IMG/VR virus record: IMGVR_UViG_3300025133_007637
Span: 1-57,307 of that record
Origin: a virus
DNA length: 57,307 nt
Direction: 5' to 3' (one strand)
In this document: one piece after another, positions 41,481-49,390 of the stretch
Position numbering within the stretch: position 1 is the first letter of the stretch
Layout of the letters: the number at the start of each line of letters is the position of its first letter
The notes under the pieces: generated by a model
Database searches by the model: none
Seen by the model: the letters and a program-made list of their open reading frames with translations, nothing else
Told to the model about the DNA's origin: nothing
Position numbers and translations under genes: made by a program

Positions 41481-41486
41481 AACTGT

Positions 41487-41515
41487 ATTATCTCCTATCC
41501 GGTCAGACTTGTCAA
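41487..41515 (-). promoter_or_regulatory. Promoter with distal GGGTTAAC box, leaderless type
   Basis: TTGACA (41515-41510), 17-base spacer, GATAAT (41492-41487), six bases, ATG 41480. Box core 41547-41554 is 31 bases from -35. Confidence 0.85.
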
Positions 41516-41554
41516 CAAAAAAAGATAAATAAATAATCTTTTCTGTGTTAACCC

Positions 41555-41725
41555 TTAGTCGATGCGGTTGCCATTTTGGTCAACGATCCACAGTCGGCCC
41601 CAATCAGCACCAAATGCCATGACGTATTCTGCTAACATTCGGCGGGCATAACCCGAAGTGTGAAATCCTTCATCGATGATTTCATCTTGTGTGTTGCCTT
41701 GATAATTTCCTATGATTTTATACAT
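41555..41725 (-). CDS. Small protein, 56 residues
   Basis: ATG 41725 with GGAGGAA nine bases upstream. MYKIIGNYQGNTQDEIIDEG then TSGYARRMLAEYVMAFGADWGRLWIVD: a beta-alpha-beta layout seen in small phage proteins. Its TAA is followed at once by the GGGTTAAC box. Confidence 0.7.
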   Translation of the reverse strand: MYKIIGNYQGNTQDEIIDEGFHTSGYARRMLAEYVMAFGADWGRLWIVDQNGNRID

Positions 41726-41754
41726 TAGTTTATTCCTCCAAACTTTCTAACTGT

Positions 41755-41783
41755 ATTATCTCATAGGCCTAAAAAAATGTCAA
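41755..41783 (-). promoter_or_regulatory. Promoter with distal GGGTTAAC box
   Basis: TTGACA (41783-41778), 17-base spacer, GATAAT (41760-41755). Box core 41815-41822 is 31 bases from -35. Drives the 41555 gene, with a normal leader and binding site. Confidence 0.85.
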
Positions 41784-41822
41784 GATAAAAGATTAATCAA
41801 TTGTCGATTTCTGTGTTAACCC

Positions 41823-42119
41823 TTAGTCAAGATGTCACTTTTAATTTTGGCCAGTGCCTGCGATGAAAGTTTTAATTTTGCTAGCTCTTCCATATAAAAG
41901 TTTTAATTTGCATATCACTCTTGCTGTTTATGCTTTCCCTTATAGGGATTACCCTATGCGGGACAGTGATTTTATCACATCCGGTCATGACTGTCAATGA
42001 TTAATTTAATGTTTATGTCGATTTTCGTGTAAACCCTGAATGTCTAGAATGCGTTTAATCCGCGATCTAACCGGTGTCGAATCAACTTAAGGGTTTTCAC
42101 TGTCCCGGCTGGGTTAACC
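41823..42119. other. Gene-free control region with repeated motifs
   Basis: About 300 bases without a convincing gene. It holds a full promoter (41969-41997), a distal box, two opposed copies of CGGGACAGTGA (41959-41969 plus strand, 42097-42107 minus strand) and three spaced copies of CAAAATTAAAA or near variants at 41823-41920 on the minus strand. A 25-codon frame at 41816-41893 exists but has no binding site. Could yield a short untranslated RNA. Confidence 0.55.
41969..41997 (-). promoter_or_regulatory. Promoter with distal GGGTTTAC box and no clear gene
   Basis: TTGACA (41997-41992), 17-base spacer, TAAAAT (41974-41969). Box core 42029-42036 is 31 bases from -35. The transcript would start in a CGGGACAGTGA copy. 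Confidence 0.75.
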
Positions 42120-42449
42120 CTACACTGCCGCAAACTGACAGTTTGACAGACTGGCCCGCAATCTCGCTTGCATTGTTCGCAACTGCGGTTGACTGCGCAG
42201 GTTGGCTTGACATGCAATTTGTCCTGCATTGTGCAAGTTTGGTTGACGTTGCAAGGCTTGTTGACATTGGCTTAAAGTGCTTGTGATGCGAGTATGCAGG
42301 TTGTATTGCAGGTTTGCAAGATACCTTGCGAGCGTATCAGATACGCCAAAACAAACCCCCATTCCTCCACTTCGCCCCACTCTAAGCCACTTTCCATCAC
42401 TTCCCACTATTACTTTCACAATGCCTTTGCCTGTTTCCCACTCCATCAC
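42120..42449 (-). CDS. Doubtful protein of unusual composition
   Basis: 109 codons from GTG/ATG 42449, two bases after the stop of the upstream gene, no binding site. The first third repeats GTGGGAAGTGATGGAAAGTGG-like bases; the last two thirds are rich in Gln, Leu, Asn, Arg from a TTGCAA-rich, higher-GC stretch (LARYLANLQYNLHTRITS..SQCQQALQRQP). Both strands are open here. It may be a non-coding or recently acquired piece. Confidence 0.3.
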   Translation of the reverse strand: MMEWETGKGIVKVIVGSDGKWLRVGRSGGMGVCFGVSDTLARYLANLQYNLHTRITSTLSQCQQALQRQPNLHNAGQIACQANLRSQPQLRTMQARLRASLSNCQFAAV

Positions 42450-42450
42450 G

Positions 42451-42630
42451 TTACTTCATAAAAGGTGTCAATTCATTTACATTCGCATGATAATGCATAT
42501 TGTCCATTAATTTTATCAATGCAACTTTGTTTCTCAACTCTACCACTTGGCCTATCCATTCTTCTTCGTTGATTGTTACTCTTACCATTGAATCAAGTTT
42601 AATTTTGTTTTTTAATTTACTCTTTTTCAT
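42451..42630 (-). CDS. Small SH3/KOW-like protein, 59 residues
   Basis: ATG 42630 overlaps the stop of the cupin gene (TAATG). KLDSMVRVTINEEEWIGQVV then ELRNKVALIKLMDNMHYH: the first two strands of a KOW-like barrel; a simpler cousin of the array proteins. Confidence 0.68.
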   Translation of the reverse strand: MKKSKLKNKIKLDSMVRVTINEEEWIGQVVELRNKVALIKLMDNMHYHANVNELTPFMK

Positions 42631-43019
42631 TATAGTTGTTCCACACCAATGTTATTCCAATTATCTAAATGTCTGCCATAGTCGTCGTCATGTCTTGTGA
42701 TGTCATCTTCTCCGAGGTATGAACCAAACTGAGTTTCAATGAAAACTAAATCTTCTTCTTTGCTTGTGTTCTCGATTCGATGCTTCATGCCTTTGCTAAT
42801 CATCACAACGGCTGCTGTCGTTACATCATCTTCTTTGTTATCAATGGTTATCTTTCCTTGACCTGAAACAATTAACCATGCTTCTGCTCTGTGTTTATGC
42901 TCTTGATAACTTTGTCGATGTCCTGGTTTAATCGAGATTCGTTTAACTCTATATTCTTTTCCTTCTGTCACAACCTTTGCAGCTCCCCACGGATAAGGTC
43001 TTTCATCATTGTTCGTCAT
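42630..43019 (-). CDS. Cupin, mannose-6-phosphate isomerase type II-like
   Basis: 129 residues matching the C-terminal isomerase domain of bifunctional ManC/AlgA: RPYPWGAAKVVTEGKEYRVKRI, SIKPGHRQSYQEHKHRAEAWLIV (metal His/Gln/His), ISKGMKHRIEN, FIETQFGSYLGEDDITRHDDDYGR. Would interconvert mannose- and fructose-6-phosphate, or act on a related sugar. It could feed GDP-sugars to the glycan cassette 40 kb away. No guanylyltransferase domain is attached. Confidence 0.85.
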   Translation of the reverse strand: MTNNDERPYPWGAAKVVTEGKEYRVKRISIKPGHRQSYQEHKHRAEAWLIVSGQGKITIDNKEDDVTTAAVVMISKGMKHRIENTSKEEDLVFIETQFGSYLGEDDITRHDDDYGRHLDNWNNIGVEQL

Positions 43020-43140
43020 TATTTTTTTCCTCTGTGAATAAATTTATTTTGTGTCCGCTTTTTCTATCGGAAAAATGAATCAAAGCGATCAACGTTCCAC
43101 CAATAACTACAGACCAGATTGCTAAATAAACAACTGTCAT
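43006..43140 (-). CDS. Small membrane protein, 44 residues
   Basis: ATG 43140, stop 43006-43008. MTVVYLAIWSVVIGGTLIAL then IHFSDRKSG: one transmembrane helix and a charged tail. Overlaps both neighbours by a few bases. Confidence 0.62.
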   Translation of the reverse strand: MTVVYLAIWSVVIGGTLIALIHFSDRKSGHKINLFTEEKNNDEQ

Positions 43141-43319
43141 TCTTCAAGCACCTTCTCTCTTAAATTTTTGATGAATCTTTTAAGATTTCTGTATCCTTTT
43201 TGTTCTGTTGATGTCAAGGGTCGAGCAGCTTCCACTTCGATTTTTTCTTCAAATTCATCATAAATTTTTTGCCACTCTTTATTTTCTTTGTATTCTTTGA
43301 GATCAATTATCTTTGTCAT
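43137..43319 (-). CDS. Small charged helical protein
   Basis: 60 residues, TKIIDLKEYKENKEWQKIYDEF.., probably one long helix pair. Starts within the end of the next gene. No family recognised. Confidence 0.6.
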   Translation of the reverse strand: MTKIIDLKEYKENKEWQKIYDEFEEKIEVEAARPLTSTEQKGYRNLKRFIKNLREKVLEE

Positions 43320-43488
43320 TTGTTTTCCTTATTAAATGTTCTTCAACCCAATTACTTGTGTCTGCATCGAATTGAATTTTGATCCATTTGTCTCTACTAT
43401 CGTTCCAAAAATAATCTTCTTTCTTTATTTGTTCGCCAATTTTTAAGAATCTAAATCCCTCTGGCAAAAACTTATTCTCTTTATTCAT
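43303..43488 (-). CDS. Hypothetical protein, 61 residues
   Basis: GFRFLKIGEQIKKEDYFWND then KWIKIQFDADTSNWVEEHLIRK: resembles proteins with the start G-[FY]-R-x-L-x-x-G-E-x-I-x-x-x-D common in phages. Distantly like the array barrel. Function unknown. Confidence 0.65.
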   Translation of the reverse strand: MNKENKFLPEGFRFLKIGEQIKKEDYFWNDSRDKWIKIQFDADTSNWVEEHLIRKTNDKDN

Positions 43489-43716
43489 TTATTCTGCTCT
43501 CGCTCTTATTTCTGTTTTATCCCATCCCATTGAACCACGAAAGATTTTAGTCTGAAATCCGTGCAAATTGTTTTGCCATCGAATGTCAGCGTAATCACAA
43601 ACACCTGAACCCTCACCGAATCCGGGCCGAACTTTGTATCCAACCTCTAACACGACTCCATAACCTCTAAGGTTTGCCCAGACAAAATCACCTTTCTGAA
43701 ATTTGTGTTTAATCAT
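43489..43716 (-). CDS. SH3/KOW-like family protein
   Basis: 75 residues: HKFQKGDFVWANLRG, YGVVLEVGYKVRPG, YADIRWQNNLHG. Member of the array family, 4 kb from the main block; closest to 37832-38050 in the Y-A-D-I-x-W strand. Confidence 0.76.
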   Translation of the reverse strand: MIKHKFQKGDFVWANLRGYGVVLEVGYKVRPGFGEGSGVCDYADIRWQNNLHGFQTKIFRGSMGWDKTEIRARAE

Positions 43717-43885
43717 TTATATTTTCTTCTTCTGGTTCATCTCTTTTAAAATCTTCTGAGAGTTTATCCCAATCTAACATTAGGACTCCACCTTTATAGA
43801 AGGTCAAGCATGTAAACATCAAACCAATGGTTGCGAATACTGTTAGAAACATCTCTATTGCTATCTTTATAATTGTTATACTCAT
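43709..43885 (-). CDS. Small membrane protein, 58 residues
   Basis: ATG 43885 with AAAGGA ten bases upstream. MSITIIKIAIEMFLTVFATI then GLMFTCLTFY (one transmembrane helix) and an acidic C-terminal tail. Overlaps the next gene by eight bases. Confidence 0.65.
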   Translation of the reverse strand: MSITIIKIAIEMFLTVFATIGLMFTCLTFYKGGVLMLDWDKLSEDFKRDEPEEENIND

Positions 43886-43951
43886 TTATTTATTTTCCTT
43901 TATTGCCTTTTTCCATTGAAGCCATAATGACCATAAGACTATTTCAATCAT
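43886..43951 (-). CDS. Micro-protein, 21 residues
   Basis: MIEIVLWSLWLQWKKAIKEN: an amphipathic Trp-rich helix. The ATG overlaps the stop of the AT-hook gene (ATGA) and the TAA abuts the next ATG. Kept for its tight coupling; weak otherwise. Confidence 0.4.
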   Translation of the reverse strand: MIEIVLWSLWLQWKKAIKENK

Positions 43952-44286
43952 TTTATTTCTTCTGCTCGCGCCTTTGATGCTTCTTCTGGTGTTTTATAAT
44001 AACCAATAAGCTGATCACCGATGACCGCTGCCCAACGATGCGTGTCTGATTGTGGACCTTTCTTGCGCTTCACCCATGAGACACCCTCAAGTTGAGGCCA
44101 TGCTTTTGTTGGCTCTTTTATCTTTCTTGGTCTGCCACGTTTTCTTTTTGATTCTTCGATCAAAATCTTTGGCTTGTTTTTCGAACCCCTCGGCCTTCCT
44201 CGCTTTCGCTTTGGTTCTTTGATTAACTTCTTTGGCTTGTTCTTTGACCCTTTTGGTCTGCCACGTTTTCTTTTAATTTCTTCCAT
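43948..44286 (-). CDS. AT-hook protein with AP2-like domain
   Basis: 112 residues. Three AT-hooks, each KRKRGRPRG or KRKRGRPKG followed by SKNKPK in the first two, spaced about 18 residues apart (residues 5-55), bind the minor groove of AT-rich DNA. The C-terminal DTHRWAAVIGDQLIGYYKTPEEASKARAEE has the strand-strand-strand-helix layout of AP2-type DNA-binding domains in phage homing proteins. A nucleoid-type or transcription regulator for this AT-rich genome. Confidence 0.78.
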   Translation of the reverse strand: MEEIKRKRGRPKGSKNKPKKLIKEPKRKRGRPRGSKNKPKILIEESKRKRGRPRKIKEPTKAWPQLEGVSWVKRKKGPQSDTHRWAAVIGDQLIGYYKTPEEASKARAEEIK

Positions 44287-44297
44287 GAGTCTAAATG

Positions 44298-44332
44298 CAA
44301 AAAGTGCGCTTACCTATTATAGCAAGCGCACT
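44298..44332 (-). terminator. Hairpin with T5, terminator or promoter-operator
   Basis: AGTGCGCTT and AAGCGCACT form a perfect nine-pair stem around a 12-base loop, followed by TTTTT on the minus strand, 22 bases after the stop of the 44354 gene. The loop contains TATAAT, so it may also serve as a repressible promoter for the AT-hook gene; the matching -35 is poor. Confidence 0.7.
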
Positions 44333-44353
44333 CTTAGTTTTTAATTTTTTTCC

Positions 44354-44680
44354 TTATACCTTCTTTCGTCGGCCACGTTTGAAGCGTCCAAGCTCAACAC
44401 CACGCTTGCGTAAGTTGCTTGCTTTGACTGCGGTGCTTGCGGGTGATGATCCGAGCATTTTTGCAACCTCATTCAATGAGCCATTTTCAAGTGCTGCGTT
44501 CCACATTTCAATGAAAACACTTTCATCAACCTTTGCGGGCCTTCCTCGTTTGCGCTTGGCTGGTTTTGTTTCCTTAACTTCTTCTAAAGTTTCAAGACGC
44601 AAATCGTCAATGGTAATTGGTTGAACTTCCCGTCGCTTTTCTATTTCTATTTCTTTGTTTATTTCGTCGATTAAATTCAT
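44354..44680 (-). CDS. AT-hook/helix-turn-helix DNA-binding protein
   Basis: 108 residues from ATG 44680, which overlaps the upstream stop and has AGAAGGAA eight bases before it; the longer frame is unsupported. PAKRKRGRPAKVD is an AT-hook; SLNEVAKMLGSSPASTAVKASNLRKRG looks like a helix-turn-helix; the end GRFKRGRRKKV is basic. Pairs with the AT-hook protein downstream. Confidence 0.75.
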   Translation of the reverse strand: MNLIDEINKEIEIEKRREVQPITIDDLRLETLEEVKETKPAKRKRGRPAKVDESVFIEMWNAALENGSLNEVAKMLGSSPASTAVKASNLRKRGVELGRFKRGRRKKV

Positions 44681-44928
44681 GATTGTATTCCTTCTAAGTT
44701 TAGCAACGGACTCAAATGTGATAACATTAATTCCGCTTTTATTTGTTTTAATTCTGGTGATGCGTCTTTTCCCATTCTTGATAAATCCCACATCAATTCT
44801 TCTACTCTATCTTTTCCCAAGCCGTCGATGGCATCTTCTAACAAATCAGCTGAAGCAAGAACGTCTGCATATTTGTTTAGCATGATCATCGCGGCTTTGA
44901 TCAAAAGTAATCCTTCTGTTTCAGTCAA
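44677..44928 (-). CDS. Small helical protein
   Basis: 83 residues: LLLIKAAMIMLNKYADVLAS, LEDAIDGLGKDRVEELMWDLSR. All helix. It follows the VWA-peptidase gene with an eight-base overlap and may be an accessory factor of the MoxR/VWA pair. Confidence 0.65.
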   Translation of the reverse strand: MTETEGLLLIKAAMIMLNKYADVLASADLLEDAIDGLGKDRVEELMWDLSRMGKDASPELKQIKAELMLSHLSPLLNLEGIQS

Positions 44929-46102
44929 GAATCAACATCCTTTCCCCCACGGGTTTGAAGCGCGTGTATCGTGCGCCGTAAGTATCCGTCAACCACATTC
45001 TTTGACATTTTGAACGAATTGGTTTCGGTGCCATCATGTCGGTAATGATAATGTGACCATCAAAAACTCTTTTATTAACAAATTCTGTGGGAGCATTAAA
45101 ACATGTACCACCATATAAAACACGCTCCTTCTTTCTCTTTTCTCCTTTTTTCCAAACATAAACTTTTTCCTCAAATACCTGATGATCAAATGGAACCACT
45201 GTGAAACTTGCAAACTTTGCAAAGTCTCCGAGCCAAGTGAACACTTTGGACAATAATTCATCGCTAACTGAGCCCGATTGATCAATGCTAATTGCGATGT
45301 TCGCCCGGTGCTGAACTCGACGACCAAACTTTTTGCCCGGTAGTCTTCGATTGCGTTTGGTTACGCTGGTTTTCTTATCTGCTGCAACACTCGCTTTAAT
45401 AAATGAAGCCAAAACTTTTTTGGGGTCCAATTTAAAACGTCCTTGGACAGCATCTTTAATTGCTTGTGCAGTTGTGCTCGAAACGGTGCCCCAACCTTTT
45501 GGTTGTCCGCCTTTTCCGTCGCCAACATCGCATTCTGTCGCAGCTTTCGCGATAGCATCTTGCATTTTCTTATCTGCAATTTGTTTTCCTAAATCATCTG
45601 GTGATGGTTCTCCAAATTCTGAATGATCATCAAATTGATCACAATCTTTAAATTTGTCAGGCTCGTTTCTCTGCTGTCCTTTAATCATGTTCGCATACCA
45701 ATCTGCTGCTTGACCGAGAAGATGGATGTCCACAAACTCTCCGCGACCCGGCATCAAAACAAAATCAGGCGCATTGTCCCGCATGTTGCTCAATGAATTG
45801 ATCGCCAAGTCCATCGCACAATTAGCAGTTTTACGATCCACGTCTTCTAATTGACGACCTTGAACATGGCCGAACGATGCGTGATAAAGCTCGTGCATCA
45901 AAACCCATTTTTTATGAATAGGCGATAACGACTCCATAAATTCAGGATTATAAATTAATTCATAAACCAAGCGGTCTGGATTAAATTTTATTCCTGCTGT
46001 CGGAATTGAGTCGGTCGGGCGTTTATCAAGTTGTCTTGACAAAAGCGCAAAGTATGGCTCGCCGTGTAGCAAATGATAAATGTCGTGATCTAATTTATAC
46101 AT
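44921..46102 (-). CDS. Metallopeptidase-like/VWA-domain protein (DUF2201 type)
   Basis: 393 residues. N-terminal zinc-peptidase-like domain with HKKWVLMHELYHASFGHVQGR (HExxH plus a further His) and AMDLAINSLS. C-terminal VWA domain with the MIDAS motif NIAISIDQSGSVSDEL near residue 265 and GHIIITDMMAPKP. This is the layout of the DUF2201 family, which acts with MoxR AAA+ ATPases. Two bases after the MoxR gene. The pair probably forms a chelatase- or chaperone-like complex that remodels a metal-binding target. Confidence 0.85.
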   Translation of the reverse strand: MYKLDHDIYHLLHGEPYFALLSRQLDKRPTDSIPTAGIKFNPDRLVYELIYNPEFMESLSPIHKKWVLMHELYHASFGHVQGRQLEDVDRKTANCAMDLAINSLSNMRDNAPDFVLMPGRGEFVDIHLLGQAADWYANMIKGQQRNEPDKFKDCDQFDDHSEFGEPSPDDLGKQIADKKMQDAIAKAATECDVGDGKGGQPKGWGTVSSTTAQAIKDAVQGRFKLDPKKVLASFIKASVAADKKTSVTKRNRRLPGKKFGRRVQHRANIAISIDQSGSVSDELLSKVFTWLGDFAKFASFTVVPFDHQVFEEKVYVWKKGEKRKKERVLYGGTCFNAPTEFVNKRVFDGHIIITDMMAPKPIRSKCQRMWLTDTYGARYTRFKPVGERMLILD

Positions 46103-46104
46103 TT

Positions 46105-47268
46105 TTATTTTTCCTCTGCCGGTTGACTGACAATGCTTGCAATATAGTTACCAAATGATTTTCCATCGGGCAAATTAATGCTCCACATTTTTGAAATGGC
46201 ATCACCATTTGCTCGCGTCAATGCTTCCCATGCTTTCATCGCCAATTCAGGTGAAATGTTAGACACAAAAAGTGCCACATTTTTTAATTGGTGATCTTTT
46301 AATTTTCCTTTAAACAAATCAGAATCAGAAATTTTGTCGATCATGGCATTTGCGTCATTGATCCCAAAACTGTTAACCACTTCCTTGCAACGTCCTTCGA
46401 AAATGTCTTCGACGGATACTTGTCGCTCGTAAGTTTCAACAAAATCGCGAAAGGCGATTGCGCCTTCTTGACCGATGAAACCTTCACCAATAAAATAAAG
46501 GTCCATCGAGATTTTCTTATCTTCGTTGGGCTCCAATAGATTTTCAGAATCCAGTGCCAAGCATTTATCAAAATGCGCCCAAGATCGTCGAGATGGATAA
46601 ACTTTATGCGTTTCAATCTCGCCTTTGTGCTCCAAGTGTTTGGGATTTTTTCTAATAAAATCCACAACCAAAGGATCGCAACGATCTTTGGCCCAATCGA
46701 TCCAATCTTCAACGGTCGGTTCAAGATTTACATGCCACCACCGATCATGCTCTGCTGGATCAAGTTCTGAAACTTGGTATGCGTTGCTCTCGTCGTGCGA
46801 GCCACCGTTAACCATCGCAACGATGATTGTATCCGGGTGCAAGTAATGACCGGCAATTTTGCGACTGTCACACAATTCCATAAGAGATTGACGCACGTCA
46901 TTATTAGCGCGATCAACTTCGTCAAAGAATAAAATGCAGGGTTTGTGGCAAGCCTGGGCAAACCAGCCCATCGGAGCAAACGAAGTGATCCGACCATGTT
47001 CCGAGTCTTTTGGTTCAGGTACACCGATCACGTCACCCGTGTCCGCCATTTGAGAGGCGCGACGTTCAACGATTGGGAAAAGATAATCTTCGCCCCACTT
47101 CATTGTAAAATCGGGACCAAGAATCCCGCCAAGTTTGTCTGCTAATTGATAAACAATTTCAGACTTCCCAATGCCGTGACGACCGTGACCCATAACGGGT
47201 TTGCGACTGCGAATAATACGCGGTGCAATCTTACTAAATTGTGCAAATGAAATTCCTTGTGTAGCCAT
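46105..47268 (-). CDS. MoxR-type AAA+ ATPase
   Basis: 387 residues. Walker A GHGRHGIGKSEIV near residue 30, Walker B KPCILFFDEVDRANNDVRQSLMEL, sensor 1 TIIVAMVNGGSH and an arginine-rich lid (PSRRSWAHFDKCL). Works with the VWA/peptidase protein encoded directly downstream; such pairs also occur in large phages. Behind its own box-type promoter. Confidence 0.9.
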   Translation of the reverse strand: MATQGISFAQFSKIAPRIIRSRKPVMGHGRHGIGKSEIVYQLADKLGGILGPDFTMKWGEDYLFPIVERRASQMADTGDVIGVPEPKDSEHGRITSFAPMGWFAQACHKPCILFFDEVDRANNDVRQSLMELCDSRKIAGHYLHPDTIIVAMVNGGSHDESNAYQVSELDPAEHDRWWHVNLEPTVEDWIDWAKDRCDPLVVDFIRKNPKHLEHKGEIETHKVYPSRRSWAHFDKCLALDSENLLEPNEDKKISMDLYFIGEGFIGQEGAIAFRDFVETYERQVSVEDIFEGRCKEVVNSFGINDANAMIDKISDSDLFKGKLKDHQLKNVALFVSNISPELAMKAWEALTRANGDAISKMWSINLPDGKSFGNYIASIVSQPAEEK

Positions 47269-47304
47269 AATTATTTTTTTCTCCTAACCTTTTTTTCTCT
47301 AACC

Positions 47305-47333
47305 ATTATCTCATATTAATTATGAATCGTCAA
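47305..47333 (-). promoter_or_regulatory. Promoter with proximal GGGTTTAA box
   Basis: TTGACG (47333-47328), 17-base spacer, GATAAT (47310-47305). Box core 47339-47346 is five bases from -35. Drives the MoxR/VWA operon. Confidence 0.82.
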
Positions 47334-47358
47334 CCCTGTTAAACCCTATGAATTGCTT

Positions 47359-48003
47359 TTAGTTATCATTTATGTGATCAACACTTGAATCAGATCCGTT
47401 ATGCCAGCGACGATCAAAAGAATCTGACAACTTGGATACGTCAACTCTGGCTGCAATTTCCATTTCAGGCGTATGATAATCAGTGTCAATCAAACCAGCA
47501 AAGTCAGAAGGTAAAGACATGCCTCGCGTTGCTCCAGATGGAAACCGAACACGCACCACACCGCACGGCCTTTTTGTCTGTCGGTGATCTAATCGCCTTT
47601 CTGCGAAACCCACCACAACTCCGTAATGTCCTAGGTCGTTGCGTTGTCGTAACATCCGGTCTTGAGCCCACTCTGAAAAATTTGACACATCGCGAAACTT
47701 TAATAATGTCCCATGACCAAATCCGACCTCGCCGCAACGCGCTAAAAAACTTTTTCGCCATTGGCAACTTAAATCGGCAGCTTTGCCTAAATCTTCGTTC
47801 CGTTGCGAACACGTTTTTTTATTATGCCCAGTTTCTCTACAATAACCACACCGACGAGGGTTGTTCCTTGATTCGTTTTCTTTGATTTTAGCTTGTCGGG
47901 CATAATACCCGTTTGGCTCCTCACGTATCCTCTTTTTTAAAGAAGGACAATTTCTTCGATTGTGTCCACGATCTCCACAAAACCCACAGCGATTACTACT
48001 CAT
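47359..48003 (-). CDS. Double zinc-knuckle protein with SH3-like segment
   Basis: 214 residues. Two CCHC knuckles, NRCGFCGDRGHNRRNCP (residues 4-20) and RRCGYCRETGHNKKTCS (residues 50-66), each C-x2-C-x4-H-x4-C, the nucleic-acid-binding motif typical of retroviral Gag and eukaryotic RNA-binding proteins. After that come HYGVVVGFAERRLD and CGVVRVRFPSGATRG, strands that resemble the array barrel. An RNA- or ssDNA-binding protein is inferred. Confidence 0.75.
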   Translation of the reverse strand: MSSNRCGFCGDRGHNRRNCPSLKKRIREEPNGYYARQAKIKENESRNNPRRCGYCRETGHNKKTCSQRNEDLGKAADLSCQWRKSFLARCGEVGFGHGTLLKFRDVSNFSEWAQDRMLRQRNDLGHYGVVVGFAERRLDHRQTKRPCGVVRVRFPSGATRGMSLPSDFAGLIDTDYHTPEMEIAARVDVSKLSDSFDRRWHNGSDSSVDHINDN

Positions 48004-48018
48004 TTTTACTCCTCAAAT

Positions 48019-48276
48019 CTAAAGACAAAAAGGTGATCCCAATAAGATCATCTTTTTAGTTGCGGGATAGCGATAAACACGATCTGAATCTATGTGTTTG
48101 CACCTAACAAGTCTTTTGGTTTCACCATATGCAAATACATCATTATCACCATAACCATAACCAAGATCAAAACCATCGAACACAGTTATCTTCTCAATTA
48201 CTTTATAAATGTTTTTTGGATTCAACGGATCACAAACCATCGAACCTTCTTTTATTTTTTCCAATTTAAACTTCAC
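48019..48276 (-). CDS. Hypothetical protein, SH3-like
   Basis: 85 residues from GTG 48276 (GGAGAAATAAA before it). EGSMVCDPLNPKNIYKVIEK, DNDVFAYGETKRLVRCKHID: short strands, possibly a variant of the array barrel. Function unknown. Confidence 0.65.
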   Translation of the reverse strand: MKFKLEKIKEGSMVCDPLNPKNIYKVIEKITVFDGFDLGYGYGDNDVFAYGETKRLVRCKHIDSDRVYRYPATKKMILLGSPFCL

Positions 48277-48302
48277 TTTATTTCTCCTAACTTTCTAAAT
48301 GT

Positions 48303-48332
48303 ATTATCTCATATGGGATTAAATAAAGCAAT
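48303..48332 (-). promoter_or_regulatory. Promoter with two GGGTTT boxes
   Basis: ATTGCT (48332-48327), 18-base spacer, GATAAT (48308-48303). Boxes at 48337-48344 (GGGTTTAT) and 48375-48382 (GGGTTTCC), again 38 bases apart as at 40640/40678. A CGGGACAGTGA copy lies at 48388-48398. Confidence 0.7.
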
Positions 48333-48408
48333 TCTGATAAACCCTGCGTTGTGTCGTTTTATTTATTTTAACAGGGAAACCCTTAAACGGGACAGTGAAA
48401 GCAGGGTT

Positions 48409-48606
48409 TCACCTACGAGCGCGTTTGGGGGCAACTGCTCGCCCAATGATGCCACGATCATCGAATGAAAGCGCACAGGCTCTCACCGGATAACCGATTT
48501 TATTATCTCGATGCACCTTGCATTTGAAATCGGCTATGTCTAACATTTGATCATCGTAATAATAAAGACCGAACAAGATTAAAATTACTGCTATTGTTTT
48601 TAACAT
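48409..48606 (-). CDS. Small membrane-anchored basic protein
   Basis: 65 residues: TM-like start LKTIAVILILFGLYYY, then CKVHRDNKIGYPVRACALSF and a basic end RAVAPKRARR. Last gene of the long operon that begins at the 50629 promoter. Confidence 0.65.
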   Translation of the reverse strand: MLKTIAVILILFGLYYYDDQMLDIADFKCKVHRDNKIGYPVRACALSFDDRGIIGRAVAPKRARR

Positions 48607-48618
48607 TTTATTGTTCCT

Positions 48619-49155
48619 TTAACTGCTATGGATTAAAAATTGTTTCACTTTTGCAAACTCATCACGGTTGCTATTCTTTACAAACTTGACTTGCTCTAAA
48701 TCGGTTGACTTCTGGTTGCCAGTTGTATGACCAGGAGTAACTAATTTATCAATTTGCTTCAAAGTGTTGAAGTATTGTTGGCGAGTGAAAGACCAGACCT
48801 TAACATGATCTGGGTACATTCCCACAAGCTGAAGCGAAGTCCACTTCTCTTGCTTGGGTCTGATCTGGTTCCACCATAATTGTTCTTGACCGTTGGTTCC
48901 TAAAGTAACCGTTGCATATTTAACTTCGGAATGTTCGCCGTCGATTCGCAGATCACCTTGATCAGAAATCTTTTCTACAACGTGACCTTTTTCTTCTAAC
49001 AAAGTTTTTACTATTCTAACTCCTAGTTCACCTTTTTGTTGGGGTGTCGTTAGTGATAGTACGCCACTATTTTTAGAATCTTCCCAAAACTTTAATTTTT
49101 CATCACTTTTCATAACTTCGTTAACAAGCGAATTTACTTTGATTGTATTTGACAT
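48619..49155 (-). CDS. PD-(D/E)XK-type nuclease-like protein
   Basis: 178 residues. GELGVRIVKTLLEEKGHVVEK, then GDLRIDGEHSEVKYATV, giving E..D-x(n)-E-V-K, the core of restriction-endonuclease-like folds; NQIRPKQEKWTSLQLVGMYPDHV follows as in several type II enzymes. A cognate methylase is not next to it, so a phage DNA-processing nuclease is likelier than a restriction system. Confidence 0.7.
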   Translation of the reverse strand: MSNTIKVNSLVNEVMKSDEKLKFWEDSKNSGVLSLTTPQQKGELGVRIVKTLLEEKGHVVEKISDQGDLRIDGEHSEVKYATVTLGTNGQEQLWWNQIRPKQEKWTSLQLVGMYPDHVKVWSFTRQQYFNTLKQIDKLVTPGHTTGNQKSTDLEQVKFVKNSNRDEFAKVKQFLIHSS

Positions 49156-49157
49156 AA

Positions 49158-49388
49158 TTATTTTTGTTCTCCCTTTTCGTCTTTTTTCGATAATTTTGTT
49201 AATGCTCTGAAAGTGTATTCCACGGTTAATAACTTAATCATTTTTGGTGTAACCTCAAAAAAAGGTTCTTGTTCATCACGATCCAATACCTTTACGCAAG
49301 GTTTTTTATCTTCATTAAGATAACCAAAAACTGAAACTTCTTCTATTCCTGAGATTGTCTCAACATGAGAAAGAAAACTAAGATTCAT
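49158..49388 (-). CDS. Hypothetical protein, 76 residues
   Basis: Beta-rich: SHVETISGIEEVSVFGYLNED, CVKVLDRDEQEPFFEVTPKM. No family recognised. In the operon between the nuclease and a basic micro-protein. Confidence 0.6.
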   Translation of the reverse strand: MNLSFLSHVETISGIEEVSVFGYLNEDKKPCVKVLDRDEQEPFFEVTPKMIKLLTVEYTFRALTKLSKKDEKGEQK

Positions 49389-49390
49389 TT